From positions 54,330,569 through 54,394,568 of the forward strand of contig NC_088776.1 in the NCBI RefSeq assembly GCF_954871325.1: a stretch of DNA of 64,000 nt. Reading direction: 5' to 3'. Source of the DNA: Gordionus sp. m RMFG-2023. Its lineage: Eukaryota; Nematomorpha; Gordioida; Chordodea; Parachordodidae. Positions within the stretch are counted from its first letter, which is position 1. Each line of letters begins with the position of its first letter. Below, piece by piece: positions 44,496 through 59,400 of the stretch. The notes under the pieces are model-generated. The model was not told the DNA's origin and made no database searches. It saw nothing but the letters and a program-made list of their open reading frames with translations. The position numbers and the translations under genes are program-made.

Positions 44496-47400
44496 CTAAA
44501 AAAATATATAATAATTATAAAATAAAATGGTATGAAAATTAATTTTTACTAATATTTTAAACTAGTTGATTACCCGTCAATAATAAAATCTTGAACTATT
44601 ATATGAATTTTTTTTAAATACATTTTTTATATAAAATAAATGACAAATTTTAGTGATTATTTATTCATTTTAATAAATTTAGCGTAAAAACGTGAAATTG
44701 TAATCAAAAATATAGTGTAGATATTGATAAATTGGTATTGTATGTCATTTCCAGAGTTCAAATATTGTTGTTGAGATAAAATTTTTATACTGGCATATTT
44801 TGGGGTGGTAGTATGAGATAAATGTATTAGGCTAAACATAATTTAAATTTATTTGTTAAATCTAAATTATAATTAGTATTTAGGATTAGTGAGGGAGATT
44901 AATTTTCTGGCATGAGAAGATATTGATAAATAGGTATTTTATACTATTTGCAGAGCTTCCATATTGTGGTTGAGATAAAAATTAATAAATTTTACTTTGA
45001 TTGAGTATAAATACTTACGCTAAAATTAATATGAGATAAAAGTTTATTTTTCAATTGGCTAAATATAATATAATTTGCCATTTTAACTTTAATAATATTC
45101 ATTCTTATCATAATTTGAGGTGAGGTTAGTATTCTTTTTAATATAACACAATAAGATCTATATAAATTAATCGAAATAATAAATTAATAACATATATAAG
45201 AAAGCTTATATTACAAAATTTAATATAGAAGGTGGCTGAGTGGGAATAACGTTTGCCTTTAAACGTTAAGTCATGGGTTGGAATCCCGTGATGTACAAAA
45301 ATTTTCTTAAAATTTAACATTAGAGATATATAGTCTCCATCGAATTATTTAACATTAAGAAGATAGGAAAGTTGATAGAAAAAATAAAAATTAACATTAA
45401 GATTATACGAAAACATTCATTTCTTGATTACGGTGATTATATATATAGATATTAATTCAATACATGTTACGCTTGCCATTGCCACATGCTTATTCTTGTA
45501 GTATTTACATTTAAAAAATTATATTAGTAAGCATATAAATTATTATCTATATATTTTTTTTTTATAAAATGTATTTGTATAGTTATCTCATTGAATTTGA
45601 AAAAAAAATATTCAAAATAATTTTTGAGCAAAAATTTGAAGATTTTTTTTAAAACTTTTTCACGCGTAAAAAATCTTTCAAGAATAAATCTTAAATGAAA
45701 AAATAAATTTCTTCAAAGATTTTTGCTCAAATTATTGTTTTTTTAAAAAAATGGGAGAAATCTTAAATATTATCTAAGCCCCGAGATATGGTCAAAAAAG
45801 TGCCAAACCTTTTTAGCTATCTACATTAAAAATCTTCAGGTTCAGGTAATCTTTTTGGATAATCTTGAAGGTCGTATAGACATTTTTTTTTAAAAGATGG
45901 ACGGAATATTATCTAAGTCTAAGAGTGTTTAAAAAAAACGCGATTCGAGTCTATTCTCGAGATTTGGATAGAGATTCAAGCATTTCTGTCATTTATGAGC
46001 AAATTCTCCAGGCTTGCATATCATTTTGGCTAAAATCTTAATCTGGGAGACCCAAGTATTTTTGCCATTTATATGCGAAATTTTGAGGCTTAGGTAATCT
46101 CTTTTTGGTTAATCTTGATGTAGGGACAACAGTTATACCAGGAGTTTTTGTTAAAATTGTTTTTGAACAGAAACTCACATTATGAAAGCAAAAAAAAATT
46201 TGTAAATAAAATTGATAGAAAAAAAATTAAAAATACCCCTATTTTTTATCGTTTTTTTGAAACAAAGTCCATTTTAAACGAACATCAAAATAATGATAAT
46301 TAATTTTTACTTATAAATTTATATTATTCAATATAAAAGAAGTTTGTATATGTCCCAAGGTAACAAAATAATTTTTTTTTTGAAACTATGAATTTTACAA
46401 TGACTGTTATTTTTTACCACCTTCTTAAATAATCGTCCAAATCACTAAAAATTTTTGATGACACAATTTCACTTTAAAGTCTTAGAAAATACAAAATATT
46501 TATATTGATCTATAGTTGTTTTTGATATTATGAAATCCGGAAAAAACTCAGATGGCTTCATAAATGATGTAATTCTGAAATAGCTTATTAATAACTACAT
46601 ACTATGTTTTAACTTATGTTATGAGAGTGCGAAATTTTAATCAGAGTTTGAAACGCTCTTCAAATATCGGATATTTTTTAAAATGAAGATTTTTTTAAAA
46701 AATAAGATTTTTTGAGAATGCTCAAACAAGATCTTTGATCAAATTTAACCTAAATTTTATAAATCTTCGTAAATATTTTACATAATTTAGATGCATAAAA
46801 AATCGTTCAAGATTAAAATCGCAAATTTATTTTTTAAAATAAAATTTTGGTCTTCTTTAGAAAAAATCTTTAATTTTATGATCATTACAAAAGATTTTTT
46901 GCTAGAAATTTTTGGCAAAAAAATATTTTAAAAAAACTTCGTTTTCTTTCAAACTCTTATTGTTTTTATATACTTTTATAACACTACTTAAGCGTTGAAT
47001 AGGCATGCATATTCAACGAATTCGAATCTAATAGTACATTATCCGTATTCGATTTGTTAACGAATCGAATAATTTACTATTCGTATTCGTACGAATAACA
47101 AAATCGATCAATTCGAATTATTAGAATTATTCCTAATTATATTAATAAGAATGAATTTTCGTAATAAAATAAATCGTACTCAGATATATTGACAAATTTT
47201 TTAATTGCGAATTTAATTTCAAACAGAAAAAATTATTATATAAACAAAATTAAAATGTATTATGAGAAAAATCTCCAGGCTTGTCTAATATTCTTGTCTA
47301 AATTATTAGGTTAGCTGTTTTAAAATTGAGCCAACAACACTAATTTTAAAATAGTATATAGGACATAATAAAATATAGAACCGTTTATAATATTTATACG

Positions 47401-50400
47401 TTTATAATAAATATGTAGATTTTTTTTAACTGCATAGTTCATTTTTTAAATTTATTTAAATGTGTTGTGTATCATTCACAAATGAGCTGGTAACACTATT
47501 TTGATTTTCCATTAAATTTACATTTAAAATTTTATGAAAACCTTTGAAATATTTTTTTTAATTATAAAATCCCTTTATTCATAAATGAATTATTCTACAA
47601 ATAAATGAATAGATTTATTATACTTTTTTATTATGTATTATATAAAAAATAAAAATGTGTAAATAATTAATTTTTATCTAAGGGCAATAAAATTTTGGTT
47701 ATGGTCCAACTCAAGGAAATTGCCGTTAAACAGCTGATTTATTTAAAGTTCTATTCGTCTTTTTAAAATCACATAGCTTATAATATTTGACAAGTTATTA
47801 ATAAAGTTGAATAAGTTTTATTAAAACCCATTTTTTAATTTATTTTAACCTCAACCCATATCTCTCAAACCTTTAAATTAGTCCTAACCGATATCGCCCT
47901 AACCTTTAATCCAATTTCTTACTTCATATACTTGTTTAACTTTAAATACATCTTATCCTATGAAAATTTTTTTTAATCAGTTGAACATTCCTTAGGTTGA
48001 GCTATTATCAAAATGTTTTTCATTTCAGGTTCGGGGTTGAGTTCTGTGAAAAATCTCCGAACCAAATTCAGATTTATGTGGGTTCAGAGTTCGGTGTCCA
48101 AAAAAATTATAAAATTTTAAATCTACATAAAATGGAGAAATCGTTTATTATATTAGTTTAATTTTTATTAAGCAGTATTAGGTTTATAATCTTGGTGGAA
48201 AAAATTAACATAAAAATTATAAGCAGGGCGTCACTAACCTTTACACTCAGGGGGCTCATTACCTTTTTTTAGCTAACATTTTCAAAATTACGCTTGGCAT
48301 AAAAAAATAATTGAAAATTTTGAGGGAGCTCTTCATTTTTCAGAAAACTCGAGCCCCCCCCCCCTTTTCACCTAACCATAGTTATCTTACTATTGTAAGG
48401 AATTAAGAAAATATTAAATTTATAACAACGATAATGAGTGGGAATTTGAATAATAAAATATAACACTATTTATAAAAACATTTAACTTCTTGTAAGCCAA
48501 ATTCAATCTTAGAACCAGAGTACCAAAAGCTATGCGATAAATTCCAAGGAACTAAAAAAAGGAAATAAAATTTGGATTATAAAACGAAAAAGAGAAAAAA
48601 AAATTATGTTACCCGCGTTTCGACATATTTTATCCTCACGAATTCACTCATCAAATCTATCGGAGGTTCTATGTCAAATTTTATGTTAATGGCGCAATCG
48701 TAAGAGTCAAACGCTTTATGAATATAGGCACGTAAAAATGAGATATTATATTTCATTCAAAGTTATTAAACTCTATAGGTCAGGTTCAAAAGCATAAAAT
48801 TATCTCAAGAACCTAAGATTTTACCCGAATTATTCACATTTTGTTGGTAATGAAAGTTCTAGAATTTTTAAAAATGTAAATTAACAACGGAAGAATTTAA
48901 GCTCCCAATTATACCCTAAACAAAATTTTTTTAGCTCAAATAATTTTTTTTTTTTTAAAATGACCAAGAATAATATTTTAGCAGAGATATTTAATATTTT
49001 ATGGTTATTATTCGAATAAATAAAGAAATTATTATTATTAATGATTAAAACTGGAGAATAAACTGTATTATACCGGGTAAGCAAGTGTACAAAGTATCGT
49101 TTTTTTCGCTATTTTCGCAGGTGCATTTCGAACCTATACAACCAGAAACTTGGACCATCTTGTTGCATTGATTTATATTATCACAGGCGGTACCCAAATG
49201 TTTACCTTTTATTTAAAAAATTAAAATGAATAGGATAATATATGCAATAATTATCTTCCCGAGGTCTCTCTCTAATATTTTTTAAAATTAAATTTTAAAA
49301 CGATGACAGTGTTTATATTTACGGGGCTGGCTTCCTACCTAGAAAAACAATCAGTTTTTATAATTATTGTTATGTTAACAAATTCTCGTAATTATTTTTT
49401 ACATTTTTCATTACTCAAATTGTCTATCGATATTGGTAAAATTTTTATAAATTGTCTGAAATTTATTGCATAGAGTAGGAATTAATTTTTTATTATAGAT
49501 GGCGTTTTTTTAAATTAGAACAATTCTTTTTCAGAAAATTTATACCACTATGAAGAAAACGCGACATATCGCAACACATTTTTAGACAAAATCAAAATTT
49601 TTCAAATTAAAAAAAAATTGTCCCTAAATAATTGATTGCTATTTACCAATGACATATAATAATACCTAAATTGACGATGTATTCATTAAAAGTGTACATC
49701 AATGAAAAATAGCTGGGTACATTTTGGTTACCCATAATTTTAAACGAGAGGCCAATTTATTGTCTGACGCAAACTTTATCAAAGAATCGCCTGATAATCG
49801 AGATAGTAAGGAAGCAAGTTATCAATTTAATAGTATATATTAACATATTATATTGGTTACCAAGGCGGATCCAGCTGATCATTTAACAACGTTCAAATGC
49901 ATTATTATAAATGCATCGGCAGTTTAGGTATTATTAATGTCATTGCTATTTACCAACTTCAAATCACACATTGCAATGCGATTTTTTTAAAAAAATTTGA
50001 ATAATCGAATTTTACCTAAAATATATTCAAGTGTGTGTGAAAAAAATCTTATCCTATAAATTTCGAACAATTTTGTAAGATATTAATATCCATCGAACTT
50101 GTATAGAGTGATGAAAAATCGCTCTTTGGATTTTTAAAAGACGGCTAACTCAATATATTAGACAGAAAAATATTGCCTAAGCATCGAGATTTCTCTAATA
50201 GATGTCCAAACCTTTGTGCCATCTCTGAGCAAAATCTTTAAGATTGCGTAATATTTTTCCAAATAAAATACTGAAATAGCTGTTTTTTAAAAAAATGTTC
50301 AAATGGAGGCGGATTATAGATATTGATTTCATCATAATAATATGTAAGGATAAGAAGTCATAAAAACTATTTTGAAATTAAGATATTTGCATATGGGTAA

Positions 50401-53400
50401 GGCCCCCTATCAATCATCTATTTCTTTTTATAGCAAAAGATTATAATTAGGTCTATTGCAGGCGTTAGGGGCAGTTTGGTTAGAAATATTAAAATTTATA
50501 ACGATTTTCGAAAAATCTATCTAATTCCTTTTTTAAAAAACGTGAAAAAATTACCCATCACGCATTTTTCTTTATCTCTATACATCCCTAAATCACAATC
50601 ACAAGTGGTGTATAGACAAGTGACTCCTTCTTTAATACTTTTGCATTCTTCCTTATAGTCGCAATAATCACCAAAATGCTTATCTTCAAGATAAAAACGT
50701 AAAATAATATTTATTAAACCTAGAAATGATAATATTTTGGAAAATAAGTTTTAAAAAAATTCCTATATTCTTTTTAAAATCTAACATTTTGTAAATCTTT
50801 TCACTTACCTGGACGGCATTCTTTGTACCTTTCGTCATAGTATCCATGATTGCATTTACATTTCTCCTGGATGCAATTACTGTTGTCTGCCAGGTGTTGA
50901 CAATCTTCCTCCTTTGTACATGGATTTTGGAACGAGATTCCTTAAATTAATTAAGCAATCAATATACTCGCTAGAATAACAACTGAGAGTAAAGAGGTAT
51001 AACGTTGTGCTACTCATCAAAAAAATGAATTAGATTTATGAAAGCAGAAATCGTAAATTTAAAATATTTAATTCTTATATCGTAAATAAAGTTGTCCTAA
51101 ATAAATTTGGCAGGATCGTGTTGCCTTCTATTAGTGTTGTTAAACGGCTCGTTTTGAGCTGATTTTTAAAAACAGCTAGCTCAATATTTGGTCCAGAAAA
51201 ATATTACTCAAGCCTGAAAATTTTGTTCATAGATGGCACAAAGGTCTAGACATCTATTAGCAAAAATTTGAGGTTTAGCAATATTTTTCTGGCTAAAATA
51301 TATAGTTGGCCGTTTTTTAAAATCCGCACAAAACGAGCCGTTTAATAACACTACTCCAGGCTTGCATAATATTTATGACTAAAATATCGGGTTAACTGTT
51401 TTTTAAAAAATGTAGCCATTTAACAACAATACCTTCTACATTATATGCTACCTTTTTTCTAATCCTTTTTATTTTCTCGATATTTAAAAATTGAAAAACT
51501 TATTTACTTTTATGGCATATCGAATTTTTGGGAAAATATGACGGGCTGCAAAAACACTGTTTATTGTGACAAGCAGCGCCCTGATAATCACAATCACTGT
51601 CAGAGGAACAGTCAGCGCCAAATACAGTTCCTTTTTATTTGTTAATAAATAGCTTTAGAATTAAATAATGCGTCATATACATCATGAAAAATTAAAACTA
51701 CTACCTAATTTTATTTTTTTTAAAAAAAAATTGGCCACAAAACTTAATTATTCGTGGGGTTTAACATATTCTTAGCCAAAAAATTTTTTAAGGGGACCAT
51801 AAATTTTATGCGATCAGATTATATTCTAAGGAGAATAAAAACATTATTTTGAGTTTTCATTAATTTTTTTATTTAACTTTTTCCGACAAAATTGTATTTA
51901 TAGTCGTGTTATTCTAAAAAAATTATATAACTTTTTCATATTTTTTTTTTTGAATTATTGTTTAAATAGGCAAATTTCCGAAAGGGAGAACGTCCCTAGT
52001 AACCCCCTTCCCCTTTCAACCCCAATATATCTCTAAGCATATGGTTTAAGTTTACTAACGTCGTTGATAAAAATTAGCTTCTCCTATTTTATTTTATAAA
52101 AAAAAATTTGTAATTGATTATAAAGCGAATAACACTATCACCAATGAAGGAACTAAATTCTGTTAAAAGATAATAAAGGGATTTTTTTTTAAAATTAAAT
52201 TCAATTAATGGGGCTAAATAATTATAAAATATTTAATCAAAACCTGTGTGGCAGCCTGGGCTCCTGAGAACATACCCTTTTTTGCACATGCAAATACTAT
52301 CTGTCGTACATTCCGAAAATGGCGAAAAGGGGGCATGACAATCTGAATCCGAATCACAAGACGTATTTATTGAGGCTTGCATAGTATAAAAGAAAATAAA
52401 ATTAAGAATATTCAATTTTATTCTATACTTTATTGTTTGTTTTGTTTAAAGAGTAGGATTTCACATATTTTATAAATATCAAATATAAAAAGGCATAAAC
52501 GGATGAACATCCATCGATAGCGCTCTCAAAATGAATCCAAGTGATAATGCTATTTACAAAAAATAAATATATATATAGCTCAGCTAATAATATTTTACCT
52601 GAGATACACTTTTCAAATTTGTAAGTGGCCGTTGGAATGCATTGGCATTTTTTCGAAGACACGCCCTGGCGCGAATGCCGAAAGGAAGACGAGTGGTAGT
52701 TAACGAATTTCTTTATTTTTTGCAAGCCCACGATTTGGGTTGGAATATAGGTAGATCTGCTGGAACAATGGTATAGTGGGTGTGTAGCGAAACATTCTTC
52801 GTTACTGTCGCATGGTTCGTTATACGCCTTGCCTATATAAAATTTTTTTATGACTAAAGAAAGAAAGAAACAGAAACTAGCATTTAATCGGCACGGGAAA
52901 CTATACAAAACTAGGAATCTGCCAAAAAGTTTTCCAGAATTTATTTAAGGCGTAATTTTTGAGGGCTTTTTTTAATAAACCCGAGCTGACAGACTGTACA
53001 GGGTTATAACTGTATATAACCGATTCGTATTTAAATAAAGATGTTTAAAACTTCAAGGTAAAATTGTCCTGATATTCACAAGGTAGGGACTCTATACATG
53101 CTAGAATCCGATTTTGGCATAATAAGATTTTAAGATTAATCAAAAATCGCCCTATAAACAATTTCATTTCTAAAGATTTGAACAGAAATCCATCTTTTTC
53201 TCGTTTGATTTTGTTGTAAAATTCACCTTTAGTGGCTCGATTTTGAAAAACGGCTAACCCAATATTTTAGCCTAAAAATATTGCAAGCTTGGAGATTTAA
53301 CTCGTAGATGACAGAAAGGTTTGGACATTCAATTAATAATATCTTAAACCTGCTTAATATTATTTTAGCTAAAATCTGAATTTAAAATTGACAAAAATCG

Positions 53401-56400
53401 AGCCCTTTAACAACAACATAATTATTCACCACATAATTATTATACGGATAAATAAATCAAAAATAACGAAGGTTCACTTAACTTACTTTTTAGGCAAACC
53501 TTTTCTTTAAGGTAATAACCGTCATTACATACACATTTTCCAGAGAGACATTTCAGGTTAGGATTTTGGCAATGATCAATTGAAGAACAAATTCCATATA
53601 GCTCACTTCCTTTATAAGATATACAAGTATAATAGACAAAATAAATGCTTTATTCTTAGGAAATGTTAATAACAAACAAGATATCTTGTCTATTTGAAAG
53701 GGGGGGGGGAATAATATTTATTTTTTAAAAAAAATTAGACAAATATCGTTTACTTTTATGGCATTTTCCGTTCAAATAATATGATTCCTTAATGCACTTG
53801 CAAAAATATTTGAGGCTTATTTCAGCGCAATAACTAAGAGGATCGTGTATTTTGCATTCCTTGGTACACTCACACGGTTTCCCCAACTTAATGGCTTTTT
53901 CCAGAAAAAAAGAAGAAAAAAAGGAAGATTTAATACGATAAAATTTTTTTTTCATAAATATCCTCCAAAAAAAAGATTTTTTTTTTTTACGTTCGTAACA
54001 AATGAAATCTTTATCCTTATCAGGATCTTTGATAAAATTCGGTAAGCATTTGCAAGTACCATTGTGGTTCTCTCTGAGAACTGAACAATTCAAGCCCCTT
54101 CCGCATTGGTTAGGCTGACACGGCTGATCGCCATAACGAGCTATAAAAACATTTATAGGAATACGATTGTTAATCAATTAAAAAAGAGTGAAATTTTTAA
54201 CAAAAAAAATGAATAAGTTTATCGGGGCTTATAATTCAAAAAATTTTAAAAGCAAGGATTTTTTTTTAATATGGGGTGAATTAATAATTTTATAAAAATA
54301 TAGAAATCCCAATAAAAATATTCTTACGAAATCACAATACCTTTAGCAATAAATATTCTCCTAAAACTTTTATAAATATAATGAATATAGCTGTACAAGG
54401 CTATCCAATTTAATTTTTTTAACGATTCGAGCAGAGTTTTAAAAACGAGTAACTCAATATTTTGGTCAGAAAAATATCGTATATGCCTTGAGATTTCGGT
54501 AATAGTTGTCTAAACTTTTAATCTTTAGGCGTGAGTAATGTTTTCCTGGATAAACTATTGAGTTAGCCGTTTTCAAAATCGAGCCGTTTATCAACAATAA
54601 TCCAATAACCCGCCATTTTATCAAGTCATTATGATAGTAATATCATAATTATTTATGATAAAATTATTAGTCGAATAATTGAATTGTAAAAACGTTGTCA
54701 TTAATTATTTTAACTTGGGAGGCAATAACTCTGATTCTTAGATTTGCAAGCCCATACCGCAGGAGTGCTATTCTTCTCGCATTGGCATTTTTTATTTTTG
54801 CAAACCATGTTGCCTCCTTTCCAACAATCGGAATTATTCGTACAATCAGCATATATAAAAAGGCCTAGAGGGAATAAATAGCATTATAACCGTTTATTTG
54901 TATATCCTTTTTTATTTTTTTTAAAAAAACTAATAATAATTATCAAATTTACAGATGTTAAAATATAAAGAGTGTATATATGTAATAATGGGATACAGCT
55001 GATTTAGACCGGAAATGTATTTCAGGTTTTATAGTGTAGCCCACACTGTTCAAACATTTTATAACCATTATTAATATATATTGTTTTTTTTATATGGATT
55101 TTTTGTAGAAATATTTTTTTCCCCTGTTCAATTGTTTCTTTATTTAAGTAAATATATAACTAATATAAATATATTATAGAAAAAAGTAAAGGATAAAACT
55201 ATTTTTTTTTCTAAGACAAAATTAATAAAGTAAGGAAAAAATAGATAAAGATTAAAAGGAAAGGTGTCTAAAAATGAAGATAGTAAAGAGAAACTTGTAA
55301 GGAGGAAAGAAAGTATAAGGAGGCATGGAAGATTATTCGATGGAAGAGAAATAAAATTTTGGTAGTTAGAACGAATAATCACGGTAGCAAGCCTTTTTGT
55401 CATAACAAAAGGATGATCAGTCTTTTCGCAAATCCGTCTTATTAATCTTTAAAAAACATTGGGCTTTTTTGCCAAAAGTTATAAGAATAGAGCAGGCAAT
55501 GAGTATGAATGTGTAAGAAGAATCGATGGAGCTGTATTTGATGATTTTTTGAATTTCTGCAGAGCGAGAGCATCGACGTTGTGTTGTTCCAAAATAAGAA
55601 GTTGACCCCTTACTAAGGAATTAAGAACATTCAATCCAAACGTTTCCTGTCGGTTCTAAATATGCGGATTGTTTCACATCTAGAGAGAATGCATATATGG
55701 ATTTAAGTTCACACAAAATGATGTAGTTACATTTGGTATGCCACGGGAAATGGTCTCGTCAAAAGTAGTAATGAATTGCCCACCCATGCTATCTACGCTG
55801 GTTTCACAACACATTTTTATTGGTAAGGTAATATAATTTTGCAGTTGAGTGGTAATCCAATAGCAAATCTCACCTCATCTGCGGAAAGCAGCAAATAGAG
55901 GTGTTTTATAAAAAAAGTGTATGGCTAAAATTGTGGGAAATTAATAGGTTAGGTACTCTACACATGATGGAATGCATTTCTGGTTAAAGGGATTTTTAAA
56001 AATCACCCTGATTAAATTATTTAAAATCGAGATTCCGATGCCTAAGAATTCCATATCCATATACTTATTAATAGGTCCTTGAAATATGATTTTTAAAAAA
56101 ATAAACAAAAATATCAATTAAACACTTCATTATTTATGGATAAAAACCTTTTGTTTTTTTGAACAAATTATAGATACCATTTTTAACTTTTTTTTAAAAA
56201 AGGTAGGAATTTAAGTTAGATGAAAATTTAATTAAATATTTACAAATAAAATCATGAATTCCTCCCATTACTTTTTTTTGCACAAATGTAATTTGCTATC
56301 GTGTCGCAAGATTTTTGCAAGATGTAGTTTATATTTTTGTCTCTTTTGAGGAAAAGGCATTCCTTGTTATCCTCAAGGGTAAAACGACTATCCTGCCTAA

Positions 56401-59400
56401 AACAAGTAAAATTATTTATTTTAAAAGTTTATATTTACAGAAATTATTGTTTGTATTCAGGTTTCAAATGTGTCCAGTGCCCTTCATCACGGTGCATAAA
56501 GAGGGGAAGTTACCTACTTCATAGGCTACCCCCCCCCCACCCCCCACCCCCATGAGGAGTCTCAGTGCTATTGACTCTGATGGGATAGAAGACACTGACC
56601 GAATTAACTGTATCGTTTTGGCTTGATTTTCTAAAATTATTTAAGGATCAGTTCTATTGTAAATATCCTTATGCCAATTTTTTTTAAAACCTGTTATCGA
56701 GATTTAACTCCTTTTGAATTATTCAAAATAATAATAATTAGGCCAAGATTCATTTGTAATATTATTCGCTTCTTGTTTAAAAATCGGGTGTAATTAGACT
56801 CAAACTTTTAAAATGAATAGCCAAGGAAATGGCTCCACAAGGAAAAAGCAAAGTGGAATAAAAAAAAATGTATATGTACTTACGAAAAGTCGAATCTTCC
56901 CTGTCGCTTGTCTTCGTAATAGTATTTTCCACCTTTTAACCTGAACCCTATTCGCCATACTATTCCGTGTTTCGTTTCTTCGATGTGTTTGGCCCAAAAA
57001 ATCTGTTATCAATTTAAGAATAAAGGGGGGGGGGGGTGTTGTAAAAATTTAGTTTATAAAAAGGATACTAATCTTGTTAAATACTTTTATGAATATTATA
57101 ATAGTACTAAAATATTGTGTGTTGTATGACATTTGGTTAGGATTCATAATCTCCCAGTTTTAAAATAATCTACTAAGAGCGATTTTTAAATTTGAAAAAA
57201 ATCTGTTTATAAGGTTATTAATCTACACAAATTATTATTTCCGGTAATATCAGGTTTTTTTAAATTTCAACATGTCTTTCGAGAAGTGAGTTAAAATAGA
57301 AAGGCCTACATATTCTCATGAATTTCGAAACCTATAATGGTTTTGATGATCCCCCCCTCTCCCCAACTATTAGGATACAAAATAATTTCTATTTATTTTT
57401 TCCTTATTAGAGTTCTAGTTATCTTCTTAATTTTATTATATTGATTTGTTAATAAAAAAAATTTATTTTGTAATTTTTCAGATAGCTTACTTGAATATTA
57501 TTTTAACATTGCATCGGAATAAATTTATAATGTCTAAATAAAAATCTTCTACCTACATTAACATCCTTAAAAAGATCCTAATAAAAATATTAACCAATGA
57601 ATATTTGTAAAATTAATAAAATAAAAGATTCATTTAATTGAGTTTTGCCAATTATAGATCTATTATGTTTCATAATTGTATTCTGTTGATATCAAACTTT
57701 AAATTCGATTATCTCATTTACCATAGGAAGGAAACTTGTTTAAAAAAAAGTCATCATAATATGCTGTATCCTCCATAATAGGCGTAAAGCAATGTAATTT
57801 AATATATGATAAAACGTATAGTATATAGTATAAGTATTTTCATACAAGATCGTCAGCTGCTTTGGGAGACCAAAGTCGGTATCCCCTTTTAAGGCATTCA
57901 TCGTTGGCCTCTTTACCAGCGACCGTAATACCTGGCAGAGAGATAACGCAATATTCCCTGTTGCCAAGAGTTCGCATACCATTATCCGGGCAGTCTATAT
58001 TACAATAGGCTGAAAGTGCCATATGTTGAGTAATGTTTTTTTAAAAAAGATTTTAACATTTTAAACATAATAGATATAATTGTCAGTGCTCCCCAGAGAT
58101 GAAGGGGGTGGGGTAGTGGCACGAGGCAAATGTTTTATTAAATTTTAAGGATGTAAATACATTTAAAACCGTTTAAATTTATAAATTTTGTACCTTCTTC
58201 TGATAGTGATCCTCTATTGAAAAAAAATAATAAAAAATGTGTTTTTAATTATCGCATCTTAAGAGACAAGACAAATGGATTCATCATATCGGAAAAAAAA
58301 AATTAGGAAAGATTTATTTGAAAACAGATTTAGATTTAGTTATAGTCAAAATATTTTATGACAAAGAAACAATTTTTTTCTCTTGAAAAGAAGGAAAGAA
58401 AAGAAAAGAAAATAAAATAAAATTTAAAAAAAAGAAGAAAATAAATAAATAAATTTAGATGACCTATAATTAAAGAATCAAAAGACTTTTGCGTCTCGGA
58501 GAATTGTAAGTTTATTTAATAGGAATTATTATAATGTAAAATATATCATTTAGCTTCTAACCATGTTGATTTTTTATTAAGATTGGAAAAATTATTCATT
58601 TATTTGGCCATAACTATTACTTCTAGCTTTCCCGAATTTATTAAACTTGTATAAATTTATTATATAAATCGGGATTGACAAGGTCGAAATTATTAAATTT
58701 ATCGTAGATTTTCGTATAACATATTTGTTACACACTTAACTGTTAAAAGTAGGTGATCTTGTTAGATTTCAGAAATTCAAAAAATATATGGTGGTTGAGT
58801 TGAGCGTTTCTCACGAGACAATTTATGAAGCTGTATTTGGTCATAATTTTCAAGATTAATTATTTTTATTAAAAATAATATTTGCTTTCTCTAGGACAAC
58901 AATCTAGTGAAGGTGATGGGGTGGTCAGTTTTTAATAATTTCCCTTTAAAACTTTAAAAAAAGCAGGAAAATTATTTAAAATAACAAAATTTTAGCAGTC
59001 CGGGTCAGACCATAAAATTACTAAAATTAACACTCATTCGAAATGACATTTTGAAAAGGGGAATATTTTTATTAAAATAAATATTTATTTTCTTCAATTT
59101 TTTTTTTATTTAAGAAAGGTCAAAAAAATACTTTTTTTGCAGAACCCGTGCTATCCTATTTTTTTTATTATTAAATCATTTAAGCCCATGAAGCGACTAT
59201 GCCAAACTACGATATCAATATTTATCAGGCTTCGATATTGCCCCTAATCACAAATAATCTAACTTTATAACCTTATTGCTATAAAAGCATGCCAAGATTT
59301 GATTCTGGACAATTGCACCAATGTTCTGTTTAAAAAACTGCTTGATCTATGCAGATATGTGATTTTACCTTAAAAATGGTATACCTGAAACTCACGAGTG

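Larger units (their letters stand above)
44496..48612. other. Intronic sequence of the receptor gene
   Basis: Contains a tRNA-like sequence (45226), an ATTCGAAT cryptic repeat (46990-47130), a half MITE (about 47270-47345), an hAT-like MITE (48224) and diverged MITE pieces around 45770-46130. One coding exon entering in phase 0 and leaving in phase 2 should lie here but was not recognised. Confidence 0.45.

Noticed and set aside
46420-46600. Possible missing exon between the EB modules and the membrane exon on the minus strand
   Set aside because: Open readings exist (ITSFMKPSEFFPDF; DLDDYLRRW) but none opens in phase 0 and closes in phase 2 with good splice sites.
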